Positions 38,908 to 49,215 are shown, counted from the first letter of the stretch. The stretch: DNA of 64,000 bases from Siphonodentalium dalli (GCA_032622095.1 CP136063.1:36432106-36496105), one strand, 5' to 3'. Notes: generated from the sequence alone by a model not told the origin. Made by a program: numbers and translations.

Positions 38908-39232
38908 CTTTCATAATGCAAAATCAAAGACCAGATGGCAATGACAGGAATGGCTGTTACAAGAAAGCTAGCAACATCAAGCGACATTCGCCAAGCAATA
39001 TTACGAAAACTCTCCGGCCACAAATCTAAAGCCATCAGGGATGGGTAATCATATCTTATATTTATAATCAAATAATTTCTTCATAATTTAATCTAAAAGT
39101 TATGAGATGTTATCAAAAAGTAGAAAAGTATTGTATTTCTAATCAAATACATCAACGTTGAGGTTTACAATCAACTGCTTCAACTGGAAAGGATGCGCTG
39201 ACAACCTCAACCTACAATGTATTTACCACAGG
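38769..39232. repeat. 465-bp segmental duplication, copy 1 (exon 2 + start of exon 3)
   Basis: Nearly identical to 39433-39897. It includes the acceptor, a complete exon, its intron and the start of the next exon. Confidence 0.9.
38908..39044 (+). pseudogene. Exon 2, copy 1 (one-base deletion)
   Basis: Acceptor TTCTCAG ends at 38907, donor GATGG|GTAATC at 39045. 137 nt against 138 in copy 2: here the A-run reads CGAAAACTC (4 A), there CGAAAAACTC (5 A). In the phase delivered by exon 1 this copy reads MQNQRPDGNDRNGC..., then stops at a TAA near 39028, while copy 2 stays open. It could serve as an alternative terminal exon, but more likely it is a broken duplicate. Confidence 0.5.
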
Positions 39233-39240
39233 GGCCTATG

Positions 39241-39430
39241 CAGTATGCGCAGCAGGCGCCCCAATAGAGGCTACTGCCCACATAAATAATAGGTATAAGT
39301 ATCTTATGCACCGCAGGCGCCCCCATAGAGGCTACTGCCACATAAATAATAGGTATAAGTATCTTATGCACCGCAGGCGCCCCCATAGAGGCTACTGCCA
39401 CATAAATAATAGGTATAAGTATCTTATTTA
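39241..39430. repeat. 60-bp tandem repeat, 3 units
   Basis: Units 39301-39360 and 39361-39420 are identical. The preceding unit is a slightly diverged version continuous with the copy-1 exon 3 sequence (GCAGGCGCCCC..GGCTACTGCC), so the tandem repeat arose from exon-derived DNA. 60 bp is 20 codons, so the reading frame is kept across units. Confidence 0.9.
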
Positions 39431-39432
39431 TT

Positions 39433-39897
39433 AAAATTTGGGGTGCCTTTGTGCCCATTAATTGGTGCCCATTAAGTGTTCTCCTACATATATATTTAGT
39501 ATATATATATCTCCAGACAATATGACAAAAAAATAATATTACAGTCATAGTATCTGGGGTTTTTTTCTCAGCTTTCATAATTTCAAATCAAAGACCAGAT
39601 GGCAATGACAGGAATGGCTGTTACAAGAAAGCTAGCAACATCAAGCGACATTCGCCAAGCAATATTACGAAAAACTCTCCGGCCACAAATCTAAAGCCAT
39701 CAGGGATGGGTAATCATATCTTATATTTATAATCAATTAATTTCTTCATAATTTAATCTAAAAGTTATGAGATGTTATCAAAAAGTAGAAAAGTATTGTA
39801 TTTCTAATCAAATACATCAACGTTGAGGTTTACAATCAACTGCTTCGACTGGAAAGGATGTGCCGACAGCCTCAACCTACAATGTATTTACCACAGG
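39433..39897. repeat. 465-bp segmental duplication, copy 2
   Basis: Second copy of 38769-39232. It continues into the Q-rich exon, so it is the copy that retains the downstream gene. Confidence 0.9.
39572..39709 (+). CDS. Exon 2, copy 2 (phase-compatible)
   Basis: Acceptor TTTTCTCAG ends at 39571; donor GATGG|GTAATC at 39710. 138 nt: two bases complete the codon started in exon 1, then 45 codons, then one base carried on. It is open throughout and rich in N, S, K and R (GNDRNGC..., SNIKRHSPSNITKNS). No domain recognised. Phase agrees with exon 1 upstream and with the exon starting at 39828 downstream, which supports a real spliced transcript, at least ancestrally. Confidence 0.5.
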
Positions 39898-40395
39898 TAT
39901 GCAGTATGTGCAGCAGCCGATAGTGAACTATCAGCAACCGGTGCCACCTACAGCTCAATAATTTCAACCAGTATTTTATACACAACCGATGCAACAACAT
40001 GTTGTCATACCCTTCCAACAAATGCAGTATATGGTACCTACTCAACAACAAACTCAGTATATGGTACCTACTCAACAACAATCTCAGTAGATGGTACCTA
40101 CTCAACAACAAACTCAGTATATGGTACCTACTCAAGAACAAACTCAGTATATGGTACCTACTCAACAACAAACTCAGTACATGGTACCTACTCAACAACA
40201 AACTCAGTATATGATACCTACTCAACAACAAACTCAGTATATGATACCTATGCAACAAGTGGCTCTACTCATTCAGGTATCACCCATCACCAGCGCAGGA
40301 CAAATGGCTTCTAATGCACCAGCGTCTGAACCAATTATAATGTCACACAAGCCGATGCAACGGATGTCACTCCATCAACTCAACCCTTTGACGTA
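39828..40395 (+). pseudogene. Q-rich repeat exon leading into polymerase B, with stops
   Basis: Acceptor-like TTGAG ends at 39827. In the phase left by exon 2 the frame reads LQSTASTGKDVPTAS.., then Q/P/V/Y-rich sequence, then about eight units of a 30-bp (10-residue) repeat, QYMVPTQQQT. In-frame stops lie at 39959-39961 (TAA) and 40088-40090 (TAG). A one-base shift near 40330-40350 moves the frame to that of the next segment, which is S/T/Q/P-rich (STQPFD, STSTQPS). The region looks like a flexible low-complexity linker. With two stops and a frameshift, the copy cannot make the full protein. Confidence 0.55.
40021..40260. repeat. 30-bp coding minisatellite, about 8 units
   Basis: Unit CAGTATATGGTACCTACTCA + ACAACAAACT, keeping frame (10 codons). 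Minor variants change V to I and introduce the TAG at 40088. The mirrored open frames on the minus strand (39872-40258) come from this repeat. Confidence 0.95.
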
Positions 40396-41640
40396 ATGAC
40401 TGATGTCACTCAGTCGACTCAACCCTTTGACATTATGACTGACGTCACGGAACAACCCAAGATTAATGAAACTGAACCATCATTTGAAACACCATCCACT
40501 TCTACTCAACCGTCAACTATTACTCAACCATCCGTTTCTACTCAACCGTCAACTTCTACTCAACCATTAACTTCTACTCAACTGTCACATGTAAACCAAA
40601 AGCCATATTCTTTGACTTTAAGAGACATTAAAACATTCAAACAAGGTGTGTTCGAAAACATCTACGACATTAAATTTGGGGAAAAAGTTTATCGTTTTAC
40701 ACAACAAATTATTAGCTATGTTCCGGGACGTTATGATCAGAGTGTCAGAGGACATAATGATCATTTCGGTCTTGTCACCATTCAAACGGATCAACTAGAC
40801 CGAGAAATCACGACTGGTTTGAAAGATTGAAAAAATATAACACCAGAAACAATTATGGAATACATATATATCACCAACGTTTTAACATCACACAAAAATA
40901 TTAATTTGGACCACTCATTCATCGTCACAGAAGGGGCCATAAAAGCCCCTAATGGTGGAAAAGATGGACAAATTTTTGACGGACCTACCTCCATTTTAAA
41001 AAAGAAATCTATGGTTGCCATCAAGAATGATGATGTCATGTGTATGGCCAGAGCAACTATTGTCGCGGTCGCCAACATGAAAAAAGTACCGAATGAAGAG
41101 TCGTCTTCAGTGAAAGAACGATATCCATTTGACAAAAACATATATTTATATCTACATGATCATCACTTCGACGTCATAAACAGTCCCAGCGGATTTCACA
41201 ATTCATCATATTGGTGTGTAAAATGTTTATTTCCATACAATGATAAAGAAAAACAACTATGCCAGTACATATGTTTCACTTGTAAAGACAAGGATTGAAT
41301 TGAAAATGGACAACTATCTTGTCTAAAATTCCACCAAAAGTGTAATTCAATGGAATGTTTCGAAAAACACAAGACCGGTAACAAACCATTATGTGAAGTG
41401 TACCTTTTGTTTAAAAGTTGTGGCTGTGGGAAATAGGGACATGGATAAAGATCTGCATCGATGTTACGATTGGAAATGTAATCAATGCAAAAGATAGGAT
41501 CGTTGGTAGTCACGACTGTTTATGTTCTACGACTTCGTAGCCTGCCGGGACAAGACGTACCAGTGTTCAAATTATCAACCAGCTGGCCTGTGTCTCTCAT
41601 GCACCGACGGGCAATCATGCAACTCTTGTAAAAGTTATGT
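40396..41640 (+). pseudogene. Polinton-type DNA polymerase B, N-terminal and zinc-finger region
   Basis: Family B polymerase of the protein-primed type found in Polinton/Maverick elements, which would replicate element DNA. After the S/T/Q linker, a globular part starts near 40600 (LTLRDIKTFKQGVFENIYDI). Hallmarks follow: NDDVMCMARA (41024-41053), LHDHHFDVI (41153-41179), a Cys-rich YWC..C..Y..C..C..C series (41210-41290), and CFEKH (41358-41372). A second Cys series and FYDF (about 41524-41535) mark the first exonuclease motif, where the expected acidic partner after F is V. Breaks: in-frame TGA at 40828 and 41296 (the latter at a Cys-like position), TAG at 41434, a frame change near 41437, further TAGs near 41495-41510. 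The palm/catalytic half is absent. Recognition is by motif memory. Confidence 0.72.
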
Positions 41641-41874
41641 TTAAATTTTTTTTCGTCGCAATGCCGTAACTTCTATTTAAAAAAAAAAGATACGTCCGAA
41701 TACGTTACGAAAATATGTGCTTTGATTGGCTAAAGTATGTATGATTCGATGCATATTTTTAGACATTACTCACATGCGACATGTTAAAAACAGGTAAATT
41801 CTATTTTTATAAAAATGACACATCCCAAATAAAGGGATTTGATTGGCTAATATTATATATAATTAGGAGTTAGT

Positions 41875-42234
41875 TTGAATAAGGGTGTCATTAGTCGAAA
41901 ACATTTGGGGAACATGGACCTCTATAAACATCAAATTGGGAACCAGAAATTCATAAAGGTCAGTGACTTCAAAGGTGAAACAAAAATACATATAAGAAGA
42001 TTTAATGACGGAATATTTCCAGACAAGTATGTCGTTGCTTTGGACCAAGATAAATGGTACAATATGAGTTCATTCTTAGATGACATTAAAGAAGCGATAT
42101 CAGAGAAACGTTCAGTGGAATATTATATACGGAGTGACTGGTACCTGTGTTATTCAAGTGAATATGGACTAATACACGTAAGAAGATTCTATAAAATCAT
42201 TGCTCAACCACAAGAACAGAAAGCATTGAATTAA
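41875..42234 (+). CDS. PC4/p15-like transcription-coactivator-fold protein
   Basis: An intact ORF of 119 codons. Residues about 20-80 match the PC4 (SUB1) C-terminal ssDNA-binding fold: IGNQKFIKVSDFKGETKIHI, then R-R-F-N, then a YVVALDQDKW segment and an amphipathic helix (SFLDDIKEAI). A second half-repeat (DWYLCYSSEYGLIHVRRFY) suggests a duplicated strand unit. PC4-fold proteins bind single-stranded DNA in transcription and also occur in some large DNA viruses and virus-like transposons. It sits about 230 bp after the decayed polymerase on the same strand and 1.7 kb before the YqaJ remnant. The true start could be the second ATG (41914), just before the domain. It is intact while its neighbours are broken, so it may be young or under selection. 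Confidence 0.65.
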   Translation: MNKGVISRKHLGNMDLYKHQIGNQKFIKVSDFKGETKIHIRRFNDGIFPDKYVVALDQDKWYNMSSFLDDIKEAISEKRSVEYYIRSDWYLCYSSEYGLIHVRRFYKIIAQPQEQKALN

Positions 42235-42239
42235 TTCGG

Positions 42240-43767
42240 ATGACGTGATGTGAATTTTATTTTTATTTCTCAGGTCTCCTCTTTGTGTTTCAGGACTTCT
42301 CGAGCTCAATATTTCATCACAAGTCACAAGTGTTTGCGTGTAGACGATATATTATATATTTGTTAATGTATTGCTACAAATAAAAGTTAACAATTACGCT
42401 ACGTTTGAAGCGTAAATGTCACAGTTAAACAAACTTATCACCCAGTCCATGACGGCTTGCCGCGAGTTTGATCCTCGATTTGACCTCGACAACGAGAAGT
42501 GATGCACAATCAAGATCAATCACTACAGTAGTAATGTGTTTATTATACGACTTAGCCTCGTTCTACAGATCACACTTCGGGGGTTTCAAGCATTCAGGAT
42601 TTTTATCGCAAACAATATTGGTATTTTAAAGGAAATTAGGATAGTCATATAATAAATTGAATTATCTGAGAGTACGAGTTGTCATTCTCTGAGAGTAGTG
42701 TTGTGTGTCAAACCCGAAACGCGGTCATTGTTTCAAGTCAGACAACACTAAATAGTTATCAGCAAAGCTATCAATGGATGATATAACTTGTATTTTATTT
42801 ATTTTCAGAGTGTTTTGGTAAGGAATCTTAAGCATACAACATTTTGTGTGTGCTATATAGTCTTAAGGAATCTTAAGGAATCTTAAGCATACAACATTTT
42901 GTGTGTGCTATATAGTCTTAAAATAAATATACTCGCTTTGCAGTCTGTTGTTGTTTATATCATGTTGAAGAAAATACGCGATGGGTTACCAAGAGACGCC
43001 GCTCCTTCTCTGAGAGACGGTGTTTTTTTCTGAGAGACGGACATTTGATTATGCGGTGTGATCATTTAATATATGTATATGTAAGGTGTATAATATTTCA
43101 ACGTAATGTCCCTACATGTAGTGCCTGTTATGCCCATTTCTCATGTTTTTATTTAATTTCTAAATGATTACTCAATTATTTAATTAATGGCACAATTACT
43201 TCTTACTTTATCAATTTAATTCGTTATTACCTCAACGATTGAAGAGTTATATGCTATTAAGCCATTACGAGACCTCCATGACTATACAAATATCAGACAT
43301 CAGAACATGAGAAAAGAATTTAGTTTTATCTAATAATATGATATAATTATATTAGATAATATAATAAAGATATACATGTATGTATTCTACACTTGTATAG
43401 GTGAGTGAAATTTTGCACATTCTCAATGAGCATGGGCTTCATAAATAACAATACAGACGCCAGAAGTATGCGTGCCGGTTGGTGGAATGTTTGCTTAATG
43501 GTGTCACCAAATCGTCCACCCATTCGTTGATCTATTTCCAGACACGTGTCTGAATGTAATTATATTGGCTTACGTCATTAAAGAGTTGTGAGACTGAGTT
43601 GCGCGTGTCATTATAGGATTAACTGGGGAGCCCATCTGGTGTATTTCTATACACTTATAAACTGTTGTGACAAAATATGAACTCATTTGTTTGACTTACG
43701 GTAAATCACAATTTACTTGTGGTTTATAATGTACTCAATAAACTAACGCGATTATTTTTTTTAACAG
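42240..43767. other. Non-coding stretch between PC4-like gene and nuclease remnant
   Basis: No gene seen. Contains the local duplication at 42815-42923 and repeated CTGAGAG motifs (42665-43040). Ends in a poly-T tract and AACAG acceptor. Confidence 0.45.
42815..42923. repeat. Local tandem duplication, about 60 bp
   Basis: A segment with AAGGAATCTTAAGCATACAA and TGTGTGCTATATAGTCTTAA is present twice in a row, with a third partial AAGGAATCTT between. Exact by eye, so recent. Confidence 0.85.
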
Positions 43768-44220
43768 GTTACGTCGGTTTGAATGAAGCGTTAGAACCTG
43801 AATATGTCATGAACTTACCTGACGGTAAAACATATAAAATTTTAAACAGCAGTGAAGAAATACCTCAACGAATTTGACAACCGACGACAAAGCCACGACG
43901 ATGAACCACGAAAGATATCTGAAGTTCGTTAAAATGGTATCTGAGAATAGCGGTTGAAGTTAAGTGCCCGTTCAGCTCAAGACACAGTAAAATACCTCGG
44001 TCACAACGAAAGTGGAAATTTGACCTTGGCAAAAAATCATGATTACTATTACCAGGTACAAGAACAAATGTATTGTACGGGTCAAACAATACTGTGACTT
44101 TGTGATTAATACATTGATTGATTGTAAATGGTTGACCATCAAACGCGATGACATTTTCATCAATGATATGTTATTGAAACTTTCTAAATTTTTTAATTCT
44201 CATTTCAAAGATGTATTTTT
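43768..44220 (+). pseudogene. YqaJ/lambda-exonuclease-type nuclease remnant
   Basis: An acceptor (TTTTTTTAACAG) precedes a short open piece, stopped at 43876. At 43956-43970 EVKCP appears, the E-x-K core of the PD-(D/E)xK YqaJ nuclease fold. In the next frame come TVKYL, NLTLAKNHDYYYQVQEQM (44008-44070), the usual HxYYxQVQxQM helix. In the third frame YCDFVINT and KRDDIFINDMLLKLSKFF (44090-44200) complete the domain. So two one-base frameshifts split a recognisable domain. Such nucleases degrade or recombine DNA in phages. Related genes are carried by eukaryotic mobile elements; I recall them in ISL2EU transposons, one of which lies 6 kb downstream. It could belong to that element, or to the polymerase/PC4 cluster. 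Confidence 0.65.
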
Positions 44221-44410
44221 ACAAACCAATGTACTAGTAAACAATGTACTAGTAAAAGATGTAAACAATGTACTATTAAAAGATGTATTTTTACAAACCA
44301 ATGTACTAGTAAACATTCCACCAAAACGCATTAATAGACAGGTTGTGGTTAATTTGAAAGATTTAACTTCTAACATAATATACAGTACAGTACAGTACAG
44401 TACAGTAAAA
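44210..44410. repeat. Short local repeats and ACAGT microsatellite
   Basis: CAATGTACTAGTAAA(C/A) recurs four times between 44227 and 44325 with GATGTATTTTTACAAACC at both ends. A (CAGTA)n run occupies about 44385-44408. The open frame over this (44039-44524) is partly nuclease remnant and partly these repeats. Confidence 0.8.
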
Positions 44411-44529
44411 TCAACAAGTCCTTCCATTATCAAAACTATTTTGGAGATTTTACTATCCTGGTTACAGGACTGGAAAATCCTTCATTTCTCTCTAGTATTT
44501 AAAATATTAGGAATAGTCTTGTGAAATGA

Positions 44530-45734
44530 AGTCTCAATTTTAGAGGCATATATACATGTAACTAAAAATACTTAACTGATACATCTGGAAAAAGGTTTTC
44601 TGTTCTGTAATCAGGATAGTAAAATTTACATAACAGATATGACAGTGGAAGGACGTTTTATATGGAATTTCTTATACATGTATGATAAACGACCTTGAAA
44701 GCCATAAATTGAGTATTACCACATTTTCACAAATTTATTTAACAATATTCACCAATTTGCCCATTTGTAGGTCCTTTTTATTTTTAATATGTTGTTTATC
44801 ATGGGTTGATGTACTTATTCTAGCTAAGAAATATCATGCTGCAATTAATTGGAGGTTTGGCACTTTTTTCATAACTGCACTGGACAAATTATACACCTCA
44901 TTATTATTTGAAATATTTTATTTATGACCGAATTGTAGATAACCATTCCTGATATTGTCCTTGATCTTAATCCGTGTCGACAATGTACAGGCTGGAATCT
45001 CAAATTGTTAGGTAATGTCCGCACAGGATTTGTGACCACTTTCCACAAGAACCATGGCCTCGTACTTTGTCTCAATCCTTTTCACTTCTAACTTGCGTTT
45101 CACACCTTTCCCAGTTAGCTGACTTCCCTAACCTATTTTCTATTGCTACTCGTATAGCAAGTCTAATGCAATAGAAGACATGATTATGATTGAAGAATGC
45201 AGTCTTCACTTTGTTTAAATACACCATGCTTTCACCTGATATCATAAAAGGTATCTCACACTCGTCCTATTTTATACGTAATTTATCAACCTCGTCCTCT
45301 AAATTCTATTTGAACTTCGGTAAACCTCGGCTCAAATCGAATTTAGTGAACTCGGTTGATAAATTCCGTATACAATAGAAACTCATGTGAGATCCTCTAT
45401 ATATTAATTCATGTCTGTAATACTGTATCCACACTGAGCGCGACCGATTTTTGACGAACGTTGTATATTTTTAACCATATACGATGACCGATCGTCGCTA
45501 GATATAGATGCCTTATGCAGACATGATCCTAGTACCATAAATAGGCAGACATTGCAGACATTTTAAACACTCTTTCTCTAGTTGTGTTCCAAATGTGACC
45601 ACCAACCTATGATCAATGGGGACTTGTTACTCATATGTATAGATGCCATTCGCATTCTACATAAATCACTCATTGTTATATATGAATTACATGTCAATAT
45701 TTCCATTAACTAGTTTTTACTTAATTTTAACCAG
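44530..45734. other. Non-coding stretch
   Basis: No supported gene. Ends with TTAATTTTAACCAG, the acceptor of the next exon. Confidence 0.45.
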
Positions 45735-45872
45735 GTTATGAGATTCAACGGCTGTGATTTTAATACAGACCTCATTCGGCGATTTGAAACGCCGCAACCA
45801 ATTAAAATCCACCAGTTGCCGACAGTTGCAGAATTTAAAACGTTCACGCTGAATGATGTACTCGTCGACGAA
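45735..45872 (+). CDS. Candidate internal exon, unknown gene
   Basis: Acceptor TTTTAACCAG ends at 45734; consensus donor GAA|GTAAGT at 45873. 138 nt, 46 codons, phase 0 at both ends; the other two frames stop at once. The peptide (MRFNGCDFNTDL..., KIHQLPTVAEFKTFTLNDVL) looks protein-like, but I do not recognise it. It could join the next phase-0 exon at 47665 and belong to a gene running toward the transposase, possibly a second gene of the ISL2EU element or an unrelated host gene. Confidence 0.5.
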
Positions 45873-46673
45873 GTAAGTCAAAACGAGTTTTAAATAAATA
45901 CAATAAATTTCAATAAAAAATTACTGCGTTTATAAAAGTTATCAGTGTTAACATGAATCGTTTGGTGAAGCATCCGTGACTCGGATGTGCTTATCGACGC
46001 TTTTTGTCCACTTCGAGGAATCACAATCTGGAATTGACAAAATTGTTTTGAATTAAAGATATATATATAACCAGTTTGGTATTTACCTAGGGGACAGTTG
46101 ATCTGAAGATATTTAAATCCTCTATTACTGGGAATATTGGAGACCTTTCGCAAAACTCACTTTACGATTACGGATAGGGTACTACGTCACCAACATTTGT
46201 GTACTTTCAAGTCGTATTTTACTATCCGTGATAACGGTTACAATTTCATAGTTTTTAATAAGCTCAAATGACACCTGAAATTTATTTTCTGCAAAATATT
46301 ACTTGACTCCATTCGAGACTTTATATGTATATAATGTAAACCATGTATTGAGCTATGACCTCAGTGTGCTGATAAGATTGGCAATCACTCTACTCGTTGT
46401 CGTGAATCTCGAGCATCCCGCGAAATAAGATCGCTATTCACAACGGATAGTCATCGTTGGCTGCGATACAAAACTTTGCAGTAATAGAAGTGCACTATGA
46501 AACCAGTCGCCAAAATAATACACGGCTGACATGGACTTGGTGTTACTAAAAGAATATTTGGCACACCCACCGACATCACCAGAGCTCAGCAGTCTGTTAG
46601 GTTTGTTCTTTGCGATTAGATGTCCCCATATCATCAGATTGCAACAACAATTTTTTTTTGAAATGCCGCTTCT

Positions 46674-47095
46674 GTTATCAGAATCGAGTAATTGCCCAAA
46701 ATTAATGATATATATAACCAGTCAACTATAGTATAAAATTGCCCAAACCTGTTATTTATCATTATTTTGTTCAACGAAATTTTGCCGGTTTGTCAAATAT
46801 CTGACACAATAAAGCACATCGATTCTACCGTGTCGAATTTGTTTCGATTTGGTAGTACCAAATCAGAATTGATGCCCATCAGTGAGCACATCAACCTTAT
46901 GTCGGATTTCCTAAACCCAAAGAGGTGATAGGCCTGTGAAGCCGAAATCGCATTGAAATCAAATTGCGGACTGGAAGGGTCTTGAAGTGGTGGAGTCGTG
47001 GTTGATGTGAGATCCAAATTAAGGAACCCCTCTTGCCCCATCAACCTAACCTCTATCAGGTCATCCATGATGACAACGAACTGAATTTCCACCAC
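46674..47095 (-). pseudogene. Harbinger-like transposase N-terminal fragment
   Basis: On the minus strand an ATG at 47093-47095 opens 100 codons. They include FDFNAISASQAYHLFGFRKS and DIRLMCSLMGI, then a helix (KFDTVESMCFIV). This resembles the region upstream of the DDE domain in Harbinger/HARBI1-like proteins (family motif FxFxKxxIxxLxxxLxIP...GxEALxIxL). Beyond the stop, 46790 down to 46674 continues in degenerate form. A related sequence lies on the minus strand at 53937-54055 inside the CACAGTG element. No DDE domain remains, so it is a broken fragment. Confidence 0.5.
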
Positions 47096-47664
47096 ATATG
47101 ACCTGACATTTATACCTGTATTGCCACAATATATCCCGGGTCGTAGGTTGTGACTGGTCTAATTATTGATAATAAACAGGTCATGATTATCGCATTGTTG
47201 TAAATGAGACGATAAGTAAAGTATTAAGGGACTGTATACCAAACACACACTTTGAGTTCTAAAAGTGGTACGAAATAATGATGGTACATGTTCGTCAAAA
47301 CTCTTATGCGTAGTCGTTTTGCGAAAGGACTTTTTGGCCCTACGGATAGACTTACGACTACGAATAACTATCCGTATTAGTAATCTTAAACGCGAGGATG
47401 CGAAAGGTCTCTATTGATATTTTCATTATTCTTTTAGTAGTTATGAATTTTTCATTCACAGTATCAAGATGAACCAAATAAATATTTGACCTCAAAAATA
47501 TCTTGCCCATCTTCAATTGGGTGAATATCCGCACTACATATGCTTCATTGTTTTTATTATTTTAGGTAATATGACAAACCCTTTCAAACTGAAGCCAAGT
47601 TTGACCTTTTGGTCTCCATGGATTGGGAAAGAATCAAGAGCCTCTTGTATGATAATTAATACAG

Positions 47665-47772
47665 AATACAAGAAAGGATGATGGTGATACCGATGACATG
47701 GAAATAGAGCTAACAGAGACTGATGAAGTTTTGACTGCCGATCGAGTATCAGATATACTGGCTGATAGTGAA
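47665..47772 (+). CDS. Candidate internal exon, acidic
   Basis: Acceptor TTAATACAG ends at 47664; strong donor GAA|GTGAGT at 47773. 108 nt, 36 codons, phase 0 at both ends. The peptide is strongly acidic (DDGDTDDMEIELTETDEVL) with a short helix (ADRVSDILADSE). It is phase-compatible with the exon at 45735. The acidic style recalls the second exon of the gene at 55188. Function unknown. Confidence 0.5.
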
Positions 47773-48485
47773 GTGAGTTACATTTACTTGTACTTGGAGT
47801 TATTTTGTACATTCATTATTTGCAAGATCAATTAATTCTTAACTTCATATGAGCGATCTGAAAATGAATATTGGACACAGATTTATATTACTAATGTGCC
47901 AACTTATTGTATCAGTTTTTTTTATAAACGTTGCCAACAAGTACTGAACGTTTTTCTTGTACACCTTATCAAAACAAATTAGTACAAGTGCAATCAACTC
48001 GTTCCATTGACTGTTCCAATTTGGTTATACATGTATTCACATCAGCTGTTCACATGTGAGAAAATAAGAGTAAGAACATCGCCCATTATTTTTATATTCA
48101 GAATTTCATTGTAACCACAAATGACTATGTATACATATTAAGTTTTAATATACACAGCATCCTGCCCATTCTAGGCATGGTATATGCTAAATGTCAAGTG
48201 CATAACTGTTATATTACATTTGTGTTCAATATGAAATAAAGATAATGAATCACCAATACAGTTTTCTCATGGATTGATTATCCTGTTTTCCTATGAAACC
48301 CATAGCCTTTGTTAATTTGCCTATGTGATGAATGGGGCAGATTGTTGCAGGGATTGTATCTGTAATTATAATAGAGTTGAACCGTATGAACATGGTTGTC
48401 TTTGTCACTCTTGCCCAATGATTCACACTCCCATGCATGGGTTGGATGGGGTACCATGGGGGGGGTTGTTTTGTATCTATTCATC

Positions 48486-48822
48486 AAAGTGTACACAATC
48501 GTTCACAAAAAGGGTACTTTTCTACACTTAAAATAGTAGAATTTGTGTGAATAAATATACCCATATTCATGTATAGTGAACTACACTTATTGTGTACATC
48601 AATTTCTACACATTTGTGTACCCCATTTCTACACAATATTGTGTGGGAAAGTGTAAAATTATACACCACGAAAGTGTAGCCACACTTACACAAATAGAGT
48701 AATTTTTACCCTTACTCAATTTCTACTCTTTAATGGATTGGATCAACATTTTATCAATAAAGAGTATAGCCATTCTACTCTTTTGTGTAGATTTTCTACA
48801 CTTATGTTTTTTCAGTGCATGG
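48486..48822. repeat. TGTGTA/TACACA-rich MITE-like sequence
   Basis: Over 330 bp, TACAC and GTGTA motifs recur on both strands (TTTCTACAC, GTGTAGAAA, AGAGTAGAAT). The right edge reads TTTTTTCAGTG, a plausible transposon end when inverted (CACTGAAAAAA). No matching left end found, so it may be truncated. Confidence 0.5.
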
Positions 48823-49090
48823 GTGGTCTGACGTGAACCAATAGAGAAGTAAGTATTTTTACGTAAGTATAATCTAAACCATCAGATGTCTGTTCATCGC
48901 GATATAATTCAAATCCAAAAATATTTTGTTCCGTATTGTGAACTCTGCAATTCCGTGAGATTAATATTCAGCAAAACCGGAAACGTTAAAAATCGTCGGA
49001 AAATAAATGAAATTAAACTAATGCACATCGAAAAATAGACTTTTTGCTCCCAATTGAAGCCGTGTAATCCACAAGGCTAAAACGATTAGA

Positions 49091-49215
49091 AAGTGGTCTA
49101 TCGTTTCAGTTCCCGACGATATAAACCTGGACACGTATTTAGCGGTAAAATCGATGTTCAACATGATGAAAATCCCGTTCCCGAAGAAATTAACCCTTAC
49201 CACGAACACTGTCAG
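49091..49215 (+). CDS. Candidate exon, unknown gene
   Basis: Open from an AG at 49088-49090 to donor-like CAG|GTTAGA at 49216. Phase 0 reading: KVVYRFSSRRYKPGHVFSGK, then DVQHDENPVPEEINPYHEHC. The start is uncertain, because a better acceptor (TCGTTTCAG, ending 49110) would need another phase; a second frame is also open here. It continues in phase 0 into the exon at 49266. Not recognised. Confidence 0.35.

Noticed and set aside
39872-40258. Minus-strand frame with LSRYHILSLL repeats
   Set aside because: Shadow of the 30-bp repeat; the + strand frame continues into recognisable protein.
39823-40314. + strand frame with YGTYSTTNSV repeats (163 codons)
   Set aside because: Stop-free, but out of phase with exon 2 and with the polymerase downstream. 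The alternative frame joins both sides, despite its two stops. The open frame reflects the repeat unit.
44039-44524. 161-codon open frame as a new gene
   Set aside because: Its first third is the shifted end of the YqaJ domain and the rest covers short local repeats and a microsatellite.
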